A stretch of 64,000 nt of DNA, from assembly GCA_916048095.2 (NCBI GenBank), contig OU696573.1:3785535-3849534 (forward strand), in the 5' to 3' direction. Position numbers and translations under genes: made by a program. Under the pieces are notes generated by a model. It made no database searches, was not told where the DNA came from, and was given only the letters and a program-made list of their open reading frames with translations. This stretch comes from Sacculina carcini (taxonomy: Eukaryota; Arthropoda; Thecostraca; Sacculinidae). Positions within the stretch are counted from its first letter, which is position 1; each line of letters opens with the position of its first letter. Shown here in pieces: positions 50,325 through 62,529 of this stretch.

Positions 50325-50555
50325 GCTAAGTAAAAGTAATTAGATTAAGTAAAAGTAATTAGATTAAGTAAATGTAATTAGATTAAGTAAATGTAACTAG
50401 ATTAAGTAAAAGTAATTAGATTAAGTAAAAGTAATTAGATTAAGTAAAAATAATTAGATTAAGTAAAAGTAATTAGATTAAGTAAATGTAATTAGATTAA
50501 GTAAAAGTAATAAGATTAAGTAAAAGTAATTAGATTAAGTAAAAGTAATACAATT
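50325..50555. repeat. 19-bp minisatellite, about 12 copies
   Basis: Unit TAATTAGATTAAGTAAAAG repeated head to tail with single-base variants. Confidence 0.96.
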
Positions 50556-50596
50556 CAATAAGGTACTTAAATCTTAATTAGATAATATTTCGTAAT

Positions 50597-50651
50597 TGTG
50601 GTGTGATTGTGAGCGAGAGAGAGAGTGTGTGAGCGCGTTGGAGTGTCTGTG

Positions 50652-50700
<49 letters not shown>

Positions 50701-51726
50701 TTCGCGTTTGCGTTCGTATTTGCGTTGTTTGGTGATGTGTTTGTATGTATGTGTTTCATGAAGTGTGCGTGCCCCGCGGCGGCGAGCGATTGACCGGCTC
50801 GCCGCTGATTGGTTGTGGCGGTGTGCGTGAGGACTGTGCGTGTGTGTGTGTGTCCGTTTGTGCTCCCGTGTGTGACGGTGTGAGCGGGAGTCGTGTTTGT
50901 GGTGCGATCGGAGTGTGAGTGTCTTGTAGGCGCGCGTGGGGCGGTGATGCCCACGCGCGCCTGTCTGTAATATAATTTACATTTTTGTTTTTGCTACAAG
51001 CTATTTCGGCGTTTTTGTTTGGAAGTGGTTTTTGTCTGCGACCCGGCTTCAGCAGCGGAGACAGTGCCCTCCAGTATTAGCAACGGCCTGGAAGATTTGG
51101 TGGGGTGCTCGGCGGCGTGTCAGGTTGGTGTGCAGGGGGACGGCAGTGCAGCATGATGCCGGCGGGAGGCAGCTGAGGAGCTGTGGCCGAGGGATGCTGG
51201 TCGTCTCGCCTGCACTGGTGTTAGACTCGTCGCCGAGCAGATGGAAGATCGCTGGTGGAGGCTGCTGATGCTGGAGGGCATGTGAGAGAAAGGAACTGCT
51301 GAAGCCGGAGGAGAAATGACGAACGACGACGACGGTGCGGCTTGCGTGTGCGGCGGAGTCACGGCTGTCTGCGACGGGGTGCTGAATAGCACGGGTGTCG
51401 GCGGGAGCACAGTGGGTGCTGGGGTCGAGGTGTTGTGCCCTGTCGCGGCAGCCGGCGATGAAGAGAACGGCAGGCTGCGGCGGAGCACTGAAGAGCACGG
51501 GCGGAGGCGGGAGCGTGGCGGACGCTGGGGCCTGCCGTGTTGCGCTTCGCCGCAGCCAAGGTGTGTGCGTCTGGTGGAGGCCGTCGTCGGGTTTGGTTGT
51601 TTTTGTTTGTTTGTTATGCGTTTTTTAATTGTATGCTCTATAGTTCATGTTTCTGTAAAAACAGGTGGAGGTGTGGTGTGATTGTGAGCGAGAGAGAGAG
51701 TGTGTGAGCGCGTTGGAGTGTCTGTG

Positions 51727-51758
<32 letters not shown>

Positions 51759-52057
51759 ATTCGCGTTTGCGTTCGTATTTGCGTTGTTTGGTGATGTGTT
51801 TGTATGTATGTGTTTCATGAAGTGTGCGTGCCCCGCGGCGGCGAGCGATTGACCGGCTCGCCGCTGATTGGTTGTGGCGGTGTGCGTGAGGACTGTGCGT
51901 GTGTGTGTGTGTCCGTTTGTGCTCCCGTGTGTGACGGTGTGAGCGGGAGTCGTGTTTGTGGTGCGATCGGAGTGTGAGTGTCTTGTAGGCGCGCGTGGGG
52001 CGGTGATGCCCACGCGCGCCTGTCTGTAATATAATTTACATTTTTGTTTTTGCTACA
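50597..52057 (-). mobile_element. TRIM-like non-autonomous LTR element (fossil), copy 2
   Basis: Same family as 44758-45693 but inverted and with longer LTRs (50597-50998 and 51672-52057). Flanked by a perfect 5-bp duplication GTAAT (50592-50596 and 52058-52062). The LTRs differ mainly in the length of an internal GT microsatellite and keep the GC-rich hairpin. The 673-bp interior has no gag or pol. It looks structurally whole and young. Confidence 0.94.
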
Positions 52058-52062
52058 GTAAT

Positions 52063-52725
52063 TAAAATAATTGGATTGATTACGTTAGCAAGGAGTGTGC
52101 TCACTTTTGCATTGATTTTCAAGTTCTTACTCACTTTATGAGTATTAGACTGCTTTTTGCGATGTTAGGACACTGTTTGGTGGATGGTTGTAAAAATGGT
52201 ACCAAGACGAGGAAAAGACGCAGAAAGAGTGTGGTAGGGGCTGGGGAAATTTCCTCCTGCAGAATTGCAAAAACAATGGTTCTGAGACAAGATATGCTAT
52301 TTTTGGGTGCATTTCAAGTTAATTTCTAGATTATTATTTCTCTAAAAAAAATTTTTTAAATATAATTTTAGGCTACATTTTTGACAGCTCAGATAAAATA
52401 TCTCCTAGTATTTCATGAATTTAATGGTCTTAGTGCAGCCTATATTATACACGCCTGAAGTTGCTTTGCTTACATTCTGACCTGCGTCTTCAACTACTGT
52501 TGTCTTTTTGTGGCTGGTGCAAGATTGATGGTGGAGACTGCAACTTGCAAGTCACGCAGCGAAATGTTCTGCCGAGTCATTGTGTCAATAAGTGCTGCTA
52601 AACTTGCTGATGAGAAATGTCTCACACAACACGACAATATCGCCTCGAGTCGTGCTCATTCGTCTCTCAAATTGACATTTGTGCCCTCCAGGTCTACATA
52701 AACACACTCAAATACACGGAAGCAC
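52063..52725. other. Intergenic, no firm feature
   Basis: A short frame at 52160-52260 (GHCLVDGCKNG) is vaguely THAP-like but too short to call. Confidence 0.35.
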
Positions 52726-53345
<620 letters not shown>

Positions 53346-53399
53346 GCACGGCTGTATGTTTTTTTAGATATGCATGCATGTTTCTATGAACAATGAATT

Positions 53400-53640
53400 G
53401 CAAATAATGCATAATATATTTGTTGTGTACAATAATTTATTTGTTGTGTACAAATGAGGCATTGTCATTAGGACCGGTGGGTCACCAAGCTGCGGCCCGC
53501 AACGCCATTTCATTCGACCCACTACGGTATTTACTAAGTAAGTAAGCCGTATGAAAGTACTAAGTACTAAAGTACTAAGTACTAAGTATGAAAGTACTAG
53601 TACTAAGTAAGCCGTATGAAAGACTAAGCTCTTTCCCTAG
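53400..53640. repeat. Short degenerate tandem repeats
   Basis: TTTGTTGTGTACAA occurs twice at 53417-53455. ACTAAGTA / GCCGTATGAAAG units recur at 53535-53625. Confidence 0.7.
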
Positions 53641-53870
53641 AGTATTAACCCATTAACCGGTGGCCATAAAATTAATGAAGTTGGCTAATTGAAATTAGTT
53701 ATTTTGTGTATAATTAGGTTCATTATACATGGTAAAATACGAAAACAAAATTTAATATGTTATTTTCTAGAATTTTCAGGGTGATCTAAAAATAGATCAC
53801 TACCGGAGAGTGCCGTAGGATACACCGCGTATAGTGGCTGTCTTTAAAATGTCATATATTTTTCAATAGG

Positions 53871-55170
53871 ATGTCTGCACGCTGTGATCTAACTATGAAT
53901 GAGGCTGTGGCCTTCCTGGACGACCTTGGTGTCGATGTCGATGAGGTTGAGGCTGACATTCTTCTAAGCTGAGGTTGGCATTGGGGTGTTTCCAAGACTC
54001 TCAATCGATGAGATGATCATAAAGTATTACGGCCATCACGACCTGAAGCTGTTCATTCGAGGAAAACCCATTCGATTCGGATACAAGTTATGGTTATTGT
54101 GCGCCTACGACGGAAACATCTCCGCTCCATCTTTGTATCAGTACAATGAGCAGGGTCGCTCAGCAGGGAGCCGATGGCGTCTCGAGTAGTACTCAGTCCC
54201 ATCTCCCTGGTCGACATCGCTAACGGGAAGGAACTCTCCTTCGACAAATTGTCCGCCTCTCTATCACTTCTTGTCTCGATGACCAAAATGAGATTCAGTG
54301 CGTTAGGAACCATCCTCGCCAATTGAACCAAGATGGATCCGTTCAAGTCGGACAAGGAGATTAAGGTTTGGGACTCTTTGGAGCAGAATTTCAATCCGAA
54401 GAACCAGATTATTTTTTTCAAGTGGAACGACAGCAGCTTTGTTTACGTGGCGACGAACTACTCCAAATCACGCCCTACAGTGAAAGCGTTGCGGTACAGC
54501 CGCGCCGAGAAGAAGGTGAAGGTCGGCAAATATGTTTTTATGTCCAGGTTCGTTTGGTCCCGCTTCAGTCCCGGGTCTCTTTTCTCTATGTTAGGTTATG
54601 TATGATTAGGTTAGTTGGGAAAGTGAAATAGAGCCGGACTGAAGCAGGACCAAATATACCTGGGGTGCATATACCCTTATCCAAACGTCATTAGCTCCGT
54701 GGAGGTCGACATGCTCCGCGTCATCTCCAAGTACAACAGTAACACGCGGTCGTGGACCACCATGATTGGATGGTGGCGCACTTTGTGATTGAGATCGAAG
54801 ATAAAAATATACTTCTCTTTTCTGATGGGGGCAATCCAGATGACCTTGGTGAATGCCTGGTTAATCCACAAGAACCATGGTTGAGAAGCCGGAAGAGGTT
54901 TCGGGCCTCGACTTCACGCGCGAGATGGCGGTCTCGTATATGAAGATCACCAATGGCAAAGACTCAATCATCTCACGGGCCCAGATCGCTTCTCGCGTTG
55001 GACTGGCAGCGCAGCCTCCGCTGGACTACGGCTTCGACGGCCTCGGCCATATTCGCCTCGTGCGTGAACAGCAACGTCAATGTCAGGGACCCGGTTGCAA
55101 GTCGAGCCCTCTGTCCTACTACGGAAAGTGTGCAAGCACTACGCTGTGCAGGCAGTGTTTCAATCCCTAG
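53871..55170 (+). pseudogene. piggyBac A transposase, degenerate and internally deleted
   Basis: Starts at ATG 53871 (MSARCDLTMNEAVAFLDDLG), hits a stop after about 33 codons, then jumps to IDEMIIKYYGHHDLKLF and IRGKPIRFGYKLW. These align with residues 274-302 of the intact piggyBac B protein, so roughly 200 residues are missing. Further fragments follow in shifted frames, ending in a Cys-rich tail (CQGPGCKSS...LCRQC) like the piggyBac C-terminal finger. It is distinct enough from B to be a separate family. Confidence 0.88.
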
Positions 55171-55274
55171 CATACAACATAAATAATTACTGACAGACAG
55201 CTCAAAAAAGTCCATTTCGTGTTCCGATACGGACCACCTGGACTTGGATTGAAACTATTGTATATACTCGAAAG

Positions 55275-55460
55275 CAGTGACGCGCCAGGACTTTTCCGGT
55301 AGGGGACTGAGAGGAGCTGAGGAAAAAGATGCGGGGGCTTTGGGAAACATGAATAACTACTCTCGAATTGTTCATGGTCAGGATTTTTGGTGTGCTCCAG
55401 GGGGTTGGCATATTTTGGGGAATTTCAGCCCCTCCAAGTCCCCCCTTGACACCGCTGCTG
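55275..55460 (+). mobile_element. hAT MITE family A inside piggyBac A
   Basis: Ends CAGTGACGCGCCAGG and CCTTGACACCGCTGCTG. The interior resembles other family A copies (CATGAATAACTACTCTCG). The target duplication is poor (5 of 8). Confidence 0.78.
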
Positions 55461-55879
55461 CGCAAAATTTTTGAAAAAACCGACAGGAACGCATATTAAC
55501 CCTCGAGAACTTACAACCATTTCCGCTTGCCCGAATTAGTTGATTTTTTCAGCATTTATCGATTTTGTCTCAAAACCGAATAATATCACGTTTTCCAGAA
55601 ATTTTTCCGTTTCAAATGAGAAATATGGGCCGCCCATTTAAATGGGCTCCGTGCAGGCCTTGACATTTTCTGTTTTAGAGATGTTATACTTTTGGCCTGT
55701 GCAAAAGTAAAACTACACTAATATCATTTTGGACTCAATAAAGCACTTTTATTGAATGCAAAATTGAAACAAGAATGAAATATTTTTGCAAAAATAATGA
55801 CAATGTAATCCATAAAATGCATGATATATAATCAAGGTTTCACATGTGACACAAACATATAGTAAAATGGACAGTAGGA

Positions 55880-57751
55880 TTATTTTATTGTGTGATATTG
55901 TGCAAAGCACTGAATATGCAACGCCACATCACATTTTGAGCATTTGGGCTTGACATTTTTCCCGCAAACACCGCACCGTCGTTGTGTCTCACCCATTACA
56001 ACATAATGGTCCGTTCGGTCATAACGCGCACAATCGGATAACGAAAGGGGTACAAACCTACGTCCTTTTTCGGACGGTTTCAGCAAGCCATTGACGATTT
56101 CTCTCAGGAAATCCAATTGTGTAACATTGTGAATTTTTCTGTATAGTATCCACCCATTGACGATAGATCCATTCAGGAGGAAACGGAAATTGGGATAGTA
56201 CCAAACTCTCTTCCTCAATGCTGACCTATATTTCCCTCTGAACTGGTCAAACAAATCCACTCCGCCCATTCCTTCATTGTACATTTTCACCATGGTTGGC
56301 TGGGGAATTGTCACTACTTCTTTTTTAGTTTTCGACCAACGTTTACATTTTCTCATGGATAATGTCCTGTTGTCGGCTTTGTTGGTAGCAATTCGAACAT
56401 CGTTGTTATCATTCCAGACGCAAACAAAAGGTCTTTTATCACCGTCTTCAAATATTTCGGCATCTCCTCTCGATTTCTTTTCTCCAGAAACGGGAACATT
56501 CTTGGTTCTGTCCTTCCGAACGGTGCCTGTTAGCCCGATGTTATCCTTCTGAAACGACTGAAGAAGAGGCAGCGTAGTGAAGAAATTGTCGATGAATCCA
56601 CTACTTATCTCGGGCACAATCCCTTTCGCTAGTTGATGTACAACAGATTCACCGACCAGCATGCCTTCTTCAAATCCTGAGTTTTTTCCTTGGTAGAGGC
56701 TGAAATTCATAAGGAGTCCTTCACAAGAACAGAGACACCAGAATTTGTACCCAAATCTGATGGGCTTTCCTCTGATGAACTGCTTCATGCTGTGCTGCCC
56801 ATAGTATGGTTCCATGGCTTCGTCAATGGCCCATGTCATCGGTAGGGGTTGAGCCACATGGAGAAACAGATTGTTGAAATGTTCAAGAAGACTTCTTACC
56901 TTGTAAATTTTGTCGTTGACGGGTTTTTTCGTGTTGTCAACAAAATGCAGGCTTCTTACGATTTCCTCGAAACGATTCATTGCCATTCCACATTGCGTCA
57001 CCGCTGTATTTCTTGTGTCGGCTTCTTTGACCCAGTAGAGCCGTCGGTTCGGGACTGGGCTGTAACCGGATAGAAGGAATATGCCAAGTACTTGGTATAG
57101 CTCTTCGATAGACACATTCAATTCTTTGCCAAACTTCATCTGATGATACCGATTTGTTTCACATTCCAGAACGTGCATCAAATCTTCATCCGAAAAAAAC
57201 TTGAAAATGTCGATTGGTGACTTCGCTTCGTCAATCCATTTTGCCACAATGCTTGGTGAATGTGTATATTTCAAGCCTGATTCGTCTTTACTACAGGCGG
57301 TGAAATTACTTTTGACCCATTCATAATGAATTTTCGAGCGTTTCCTCTTTTTGCTTTTTGGCGGATCGTCCGTTGCACTCTCAGAGACAGTCTGTTCATG
57401 TATGTCAAAAAATGGTGTCGTACATGAGGAGGAGGGTTCTTCTCGACTGATGCGGTTTGAAAAATTCACATGAGGTGACTGAGCGAGAATCTTTGCTCCC
57501 AGTAGTCGTATGTTATTTTGATCTACAACGACCACATCCTCACTCAAGTCGTCGACGTCTGATTCTTCCCCATCGTTTGGAGGCTCCAACACAACTTCCA
57601 CACATGAACCGTATTCTTCTTCAGACAATTCAAACAAATAATTCACCGCCTCTTCAGCATTTTTTGGACTCCTGCAACATTATCCATGAATGAATTTGTA
57701 AATATTCTAAACACACTCTTATGCAGTGAAGCAAAAATTATACCTGCACAT
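55880..57751 (-). CDS. piggyBac B transposase (DDD), intact frame
   Basis: Cut-and-paste transposase expected to act at TTAA targets. The uninterrupted frame from 57646 gives 588 residues: an acidic N-terminus, a basic KSKKRKRSK (97-105) that may be a nuclear signal, and the DDE_Tnp_1_7 core with catalytic aspartates D275 (AIDEAM), D353 (FIDNFF) and D464 (GGVDLFD). A C-terminal cross-brace finger (CGVCGKN...CSKC...HIQC) follows. The D spacing is close to that of the cabbage looper piggyBac. The frame at 57646 opens on GTG. A probable true start is ATG at 57751, in an 8-base exon joined across a 72-bp intron (57672-57743, GTATAA...TTGCAG), giving MCRSPKNAEEAVNYLF. That start is inference. It may be active. 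Confidence 0.93.
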
Positions 57752-59359
57752 TGCCTATACATTAGAATCTTGCAGAGCTCCATGGAGCCCATTTAAATGG
57801 GCGCAATACTTTAGCTGATGGAAAAAGTAGGAGAAAATTAAATACAGGAAAATAAATGCGCTCCATTGCCAAACGACATATTTCTAGAGATGCGACCTAA
57901 AAAACCGACGGTTTTTAAAAAAAAGAAGTTTTTTTTGCCAAAAAAAACGCCACCAAAAAAAACACGCTCTTTTTGTTGTTTTTTGAAGAGTCATGCAGAT
58001 AATTCAAATCATGGAAATGATATATTTGGGATGTTAAATGAATGATTTTTTATCAACACATGGAAATCAACACATGCTATTAGTGATCCTATCAAATTGA
58101 ATTATCATTAAATATGCACAATATAATTGTTATAATGTGTCTGAAAGCCCTAATTTCATTGTTTGCACGGTACTGTGAGGCACTTCTATGTACAGTACAG
58201 TTTTGCATTCAATTATTGAGTTAATCATTGTGTAAGAAAGCAGGGTTTGAGAACCGTTTTTTATGCTAAAATCTGGAACTGTTTTAAAAAAACACAGGTG
58301 GCATAATTTTTTATTCTTTTTTGCACATTAACTTTTTCCTGTCAGAAATTAACTACGTTGGTTATAATAAGTTTCATCATTTCATTCAGCAGATCAATTA
58401 TTTGCAAATATAAGAGTACAAACACTGCAAATATTTACACAAATACTACGAATATGCACACAAACTTAGTGTCCCTAATGAGACTACGAATAAAAGCGGG
58501 TCGCAGTGGCAACGGACCAAAAAAACGGACCAGAAAAACGGACAATATTTTCATGTAGGAAAAAAACAAGTGAGGAAATATATTTGATGTACAAAAAGGT
58601 ATTTGAACAAAAATAACTACATCTACTACATCATCCATAAAACCAGTTCTAAAAACAAGTTACTAATAAAAAACAGTCAATTTGGTTCAACTTTCCTTGA
58701 TCTGCCGACAATTTGCTTTCGCAATCTCTACATCTACGAAAAAAATTCAAAAAAATATATTTTGAAAAAAACCATGGTTTAAAAGAACAGTTTAAATTGA
58801 TTGGTTTAACCAGCCGCTTATACGTACCAGCAGGTTACTTGCTATACAAAAGGTATTTGAACGTACATCAATCAAATCTATCTTACATAGATACTGTTTT
58901 AGAAAACATTGCTTCATTAAAAAAGCGTTAGTTTAAATGAACGTTTGTCAAAAAAACACTTGACCAACCAATTGGCTTGTCTTGTTCTGCTGCCAACATT
59001 TTCTGGACCTGTACATTAATAAAACGAATTTAAAACCAGTTTGAAAAACATCATTGCATTTTTTCATAAAAAACACGGTTTCTTCTAAAAGAACATGATT
59101 ATTCAATGAATTCGTTTTGTTATGCTGACAAATTATTTCAAATATCCACATAATTCAAACCATCTTTAAATACACGGGTTTTCTCAATGAAAAAAATCTA
59201 AACCACCGGACCCGGATGCACTTTCAAACAGTCTCCTTAGGTATTTATTGATAAATATTCTTGTTTTTTATACTATTATCAAATTATCTTTGAAATAAGA
59301 CACGTAAAGATGTACAAAACATCAATTGAACTCATTTCTATGTACTAAAATCTAACATC

Positions 59360-61178
59360 CGATGACAATTGATGACACCTGCGATGACAATCAAGCTTCT
59401 AACTAAGCTACAAAAATCCAGGTGCCCCTCTGATCCAATCAACTTTCGTGTTCTCTCTGACTCCATCTTTCTGCTTGCTCCTGTGCTTACCCATCTTGTA
59501 AATACTTCTTTTCTTCATGGAAATTTCCTAGCATCTAAACACGCCATTGTCTCACCTATTCTAAAAAAACCTTCCCTTGACTCCTCCATCCCCAGCAATT
59601 TCAGACCTATTTCTTTGCTTCCTCTTCCCTCCAAGCTTCTTGAGGCTGCCATTCTTCCTCAGCTCCGTCCTTGCATATATTCGGCCCTAGATCCATGTCA
59701 ATCTGGTTTCGTTTCCGGGCACTCAACTGAAACTCTGCTCCTCTCTCTGCTTAATGATATACTTGCTTCTTTTTCCGTGGGTAATTCTGTGCTTTTCATT
59801 TCGCTTGACTTTTCTTCCGCTTTTGACCTTGTGAACCACTCCATCCTCCGCCAGGATCTACGGCATGCCGGTCTTTCTTCCTCCGCGCTGTCTCTATTGT
59901 CATCCTATCTTGCTGATCGGTCATTTTCGGTACGCTGTAACTCCGAATATTCATCTTCTTCTCCTATTATTTCGGGTGTTCCCCAAGGCTCTCTTCTCGG
60001 TCCTCTTTTGTTTAATCTTTATGTTTCTTCTCTTTGTCCGATCCTCCGCACCTATCCTATATCTTTCCACATTTATGCGGATGATATCCAAATTTATTTC
60101 CCTTTTTCGTCCTCTAACAGTTATCTCATCGACCAACTTCTATCCAACATTGCTGCCTGGGCGACCTCCAGAGATCTCCTCTTGAATCCCGATAAGACAG
60201 AGTATATTTTATTTCACCCTCCTAGGATATCTCCGAACTGTCTTCATTTGTCCCTCTCCTCTCATATTCGTAGTTTGGGCATTGTCTTTGATCCTTCACT
60301 TGATTTCTCCAAACATCTTTCAAACCTTACTCGATACTGTCGATTCATCCTGCGCCAACTCTACCCTATACGCCGACACATCGACGAATCCTCTGCACTG
60401 CTTCTTGTTAATTCCTATATCTTCTCCCGTCTCGACTATTGCAATTCTCTATTTTTTCACCTACCTCAAAAATCTCTTCGATCCCTTCAGTCAATCATTA
60501 ACCTTTCCTGTCGATTCGTTTTGCGTCTTCCACCTAGGACACCAACCTCTGTACATATTCGGCAACTAGGCTGGCTGCCAGTCCCTTCGAGGATCCATCA
60601 TAAGCTCTGCTGTCTTGTATATAAACTTCTTCACTCGCCTTCTCCCCCTTCCTACTTACTTACCCTCCTACAGTGTAACGAGCGACCTTCCAGTCGTCGT
60701 CCTGTACCTCTTGTTTCTCCTCCTGCTCTTCATGAGTCAAACTGGTCAGCCAAGTCTTTCTACTTTTCTGCTCCCCGTCTTTACAATCAACTTCCTCCTC
60801 ATGTCCTGGAGCAAAAATCATACTCCTCATTCTCTTCTGCTCTGCAAAAATTTTTGCTATCTTTGCCCACACCTCTAACTCCTCCATTCCGAAAGCACTA
60901 AATCTTGTTCTCTCTACATTCGTTTTTCTTGGTTACCAGTGTTAATCTATGATGTGATGTGTCATGTGATGTTTGTTACTGTGTAAGATATTTCTTTTGC
61001 TGTTTTATACTCGTTTTTCTCTTATTTATCATGTGTGTTATTTTTGCTGGCTCATGTATTTTCCCTCTATGAGCTAATTCTCCTTTATATTGTTCGCACC
61101 AGTTTATCTCTTTTACGCGCCTCTGCTCTACTTGGCGCTATATCAAATACATGTTTGTTTGTTTGTTTGTTTGTTTAA
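59360..61178 (+). mobile_element. L2-like LINE, 5'-truncated, inside hAT D
   Basis: The 3' end reads GGCGCTATATCAAATACATG followed by (TTTG)n at about 61152-61175, the same terminus as the other LINEs here. The 5' break lies close to 59360, within the region upstream of RT. It is a different subfamily from the copy at 4862. Confidence 0.9.
59369..60901 (+). CDS. LINE reverse transcriptase, partial but open
   Basis: A 510-codon open frame from the SDPINFRVLSDS block through LDFSSAFD (146-153), SGVPQGSLLGPLLF (202-215) and YADD (236-239) to the C-terminal WSAKSFYFSAPRLYNQLPP. The endonuclease is missing through 5' truncation. The lack of stops points to a young insertion, which fits its place as the innermost element of the nest. 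The initiating codon is arbitrary. Confidence 0.92.
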   Translation: MMTPAMTIKLLTKLQKSRCPSDPINFRVLSDSIFLLAPVLTHLVNTSFLHGNFLASKHAIVSPILKKPSLDSSIPSNFRPISLLPLPSKLLEAAILPQLRPCIYSALDPCQSGFVSGHSTETLLLSLLNDILASFSVGNSVLFISLDFSSAFDLVNHSILRQDLRHAGLSSSALSLLSSYLADRSFSVRCNSEYSSSSPIISGVPQGSLLGPLLFNLYVSSLCPILRTYPISFHIYADDIQIYFPFSSSNSYLIDQLLSNIAAWATSRDLLLNPDKTEYILFHPPRISPNCLHLSLSSHIRSLGIVFDPSLDFSKHLSNLTRYCRFILRQLYPIRRHIDESSALLLVNSYIFSRLDYCNSLFFHLPQKSLRSLQSIINLSCRFVLRLPPRTPTSVHIRQLGWLPVPSRIHHKLCCLVYKLLHSPSPPSYLLTLLQCNERPSSRRPVPLVSPPALHESNWSAKSFYFSAPRLYNQLPPHVLEQKSYSSFSSALQKFLLSLPTPLTPPFRKH

Positions 61179-62091
61179 TTGGGGCTAAATCTAAAAAAAC
61201 AAAAAAAACCCTAAAAAAACATGTTTTTTTGCAAAAGAAACCGCAACCAAAAAAACGTTTTTTTGCATCACTACATATTTCAGGAAATATTACCCGAATT
61301 CAAAAAATAATGTAACGTAATATTTACGAAATCATTAGAGCAAAAACATACCTGCGTCCAGCCATTTCGGTTTGAGCAAGAACTATCAACTTAGGACCTG
61401 TTAAATTCCCATATAATAAGCAAATTCGAACAATAAGAGCAATATACCACAACAATAGATCCTTCCGCGTGCGGCGCAGCAATTGGAATATAAAAACGTG
61501 GATTTGATTAGACAAAAATGATGAAATTATGAACGTCAGTTAACGCCCATTTATATGGGCAAAATGCGATCGTGGGTTAACCCACGAGCGCATGATTATT
61601 AGACTAGTTATTTAATGATTATTAGACTAGTTATTCTCATTTTTGTGTAGAATTTCGTGCGGTTAACTTATTTCCTCTGAAAATTTGAGTTGGTGCCATT
61701 ATAAGCGTATACCGGCAGTGATCTATTTTTAGATCACTGAATGTGAATCGCTCCTATACAGAAGAAATAATTATTAGAGCATTGAAATTTGTTGTGAAGC
61801 AGCATGAGGTAATAGATATATTATTAAAACTTTTTTTTCTACTCGAGGTCGCGTGTCTATGCTGTGGGTCAACAAAAAGAACCACCGAAAAAAAGGTAAA
61901 ATTGGTCTACTTCAATGTTCTATTAGGACAAGTTATAAACTCCAAAGTAATTATTTATAATACAATATCATAAGTACAAGGTGAAAAAATTATAAAAAAT
62001 AAATTATATTCATCATATAAAAAACTATTCTGAGAAAAAAATAGTTGAAATTGGTGATCTATTTTTAGATCACTGCCGGCTAATGGGTTAA

Positions 62092-62529
62092 ATAGTACTA
62101 TACTTGCTATTAATACTGTTGTATGTTATTGCTATTGATATTAATTACAGGCAAACACAGTAGCATGGGAAGAGTGAAATCACCATTACTACCTTGCGGT
62201 GACCCCATGTACCGGAAGTCTACAAAAAAGATGTAAATAGGGAGTCTAAGAATGAGAGTTTATTCAAATAAGATGAGAGTGATTTGGTCCACTGTTCACC
62301 ATGTCTACCTTAGCACTGTATGAGTTCTTCAGATACCACGTGCGTGTTTTGCTGAGTTGACACTAGAATTGGAGCCATACAAGGTGTCCCTCATATATAA
62401 TTTGACAGTGTTTAAACAGTTGGAATTAGAGAACAGCGATATTTGGTGAGTGATAGTGTATATGCAAACGAGGCGACACAATGGATTTTAGCTGAATTAA
62501 GATGTCAATCACAAAATAGACATTGGCTT
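62092..62529. other. Flank of the nest; includes a short shared repeat
   Basis: 62165-62240 matches the short repeat at 43160-43255 (TACCTTGCGGTGACCC, CATGTACCGGAAG). The rest has no recognised feature. Confidence 0.5.

Larger units (their letters stand above)
57885..61273 (+). mobile_element. hAT-like element family D, inserted in piggyBac B and containing a LINE
   Basis: Ends TAGAGATGCGACC and TTTTTTGCATCACTA, flanked by a perfect 8-bp target duplication CATATTTC (57877-57884 and 61274-61281). Subterminal sequence is rich in A and T runs at both ends. The interior from about 57990 to 58520 matches the reverse complement of 1-570. No transposase is seen. Without the LINE it would be about 1.6 kb. 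Internal stretches around 58590-58680 and 58850-58930 look like diverged duplicates. Confidence 0.9.
55500..61576 (-). mobile_element. piggyBac element B, inserted in piggyBac A
   Basis: TTAA at 55496-55499 and 61577-61580. The ends CCCTCGAGAA and (reverse complement) CCCACGATCG share CCC-CGA. The palindrome GCCCATTTAAATGGGC occurs at 55632-55647 and 57787-57802, with a near copy at 61545-61560. Removing the hAT insertion at 57885-61273 leaves about 2.7 kb, a usual piggyBac size. The right boundary is less certain than the left. Confidence 0.75.
53649..62087 (+). mobile_element. Outer piggyBac element A, non-autonomous, host of later insertions
   Basis: Bounded by TTAA at 53645-53648 and 62088-62091. 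Left end CCCATTAACCGGTGG pairs with the right end (reverse complement CCCATTAGCCGGCAG). The palindrome TGATCTAAAAATAGATCA or its complement lies at 53782-53799, 61719-61736 and 62055-62072. Without its insertions the element would be about 2.2 kb. It contains a degenerate transposase, a hAT MITE and piggyBac B. Confidence 0.85.

Noticed and set aside
51032-51681. Overlapping GC-rich frames on both strands
   Set aside because: Interior of the second TRIM-like copy. The frames have no domain and are a composition effect.
52138-52329. THAP-like start GHCLVDGCKNG
   Set aside because: Only about ten residues fit, and the rest of the zinc-finger pattern is missing.
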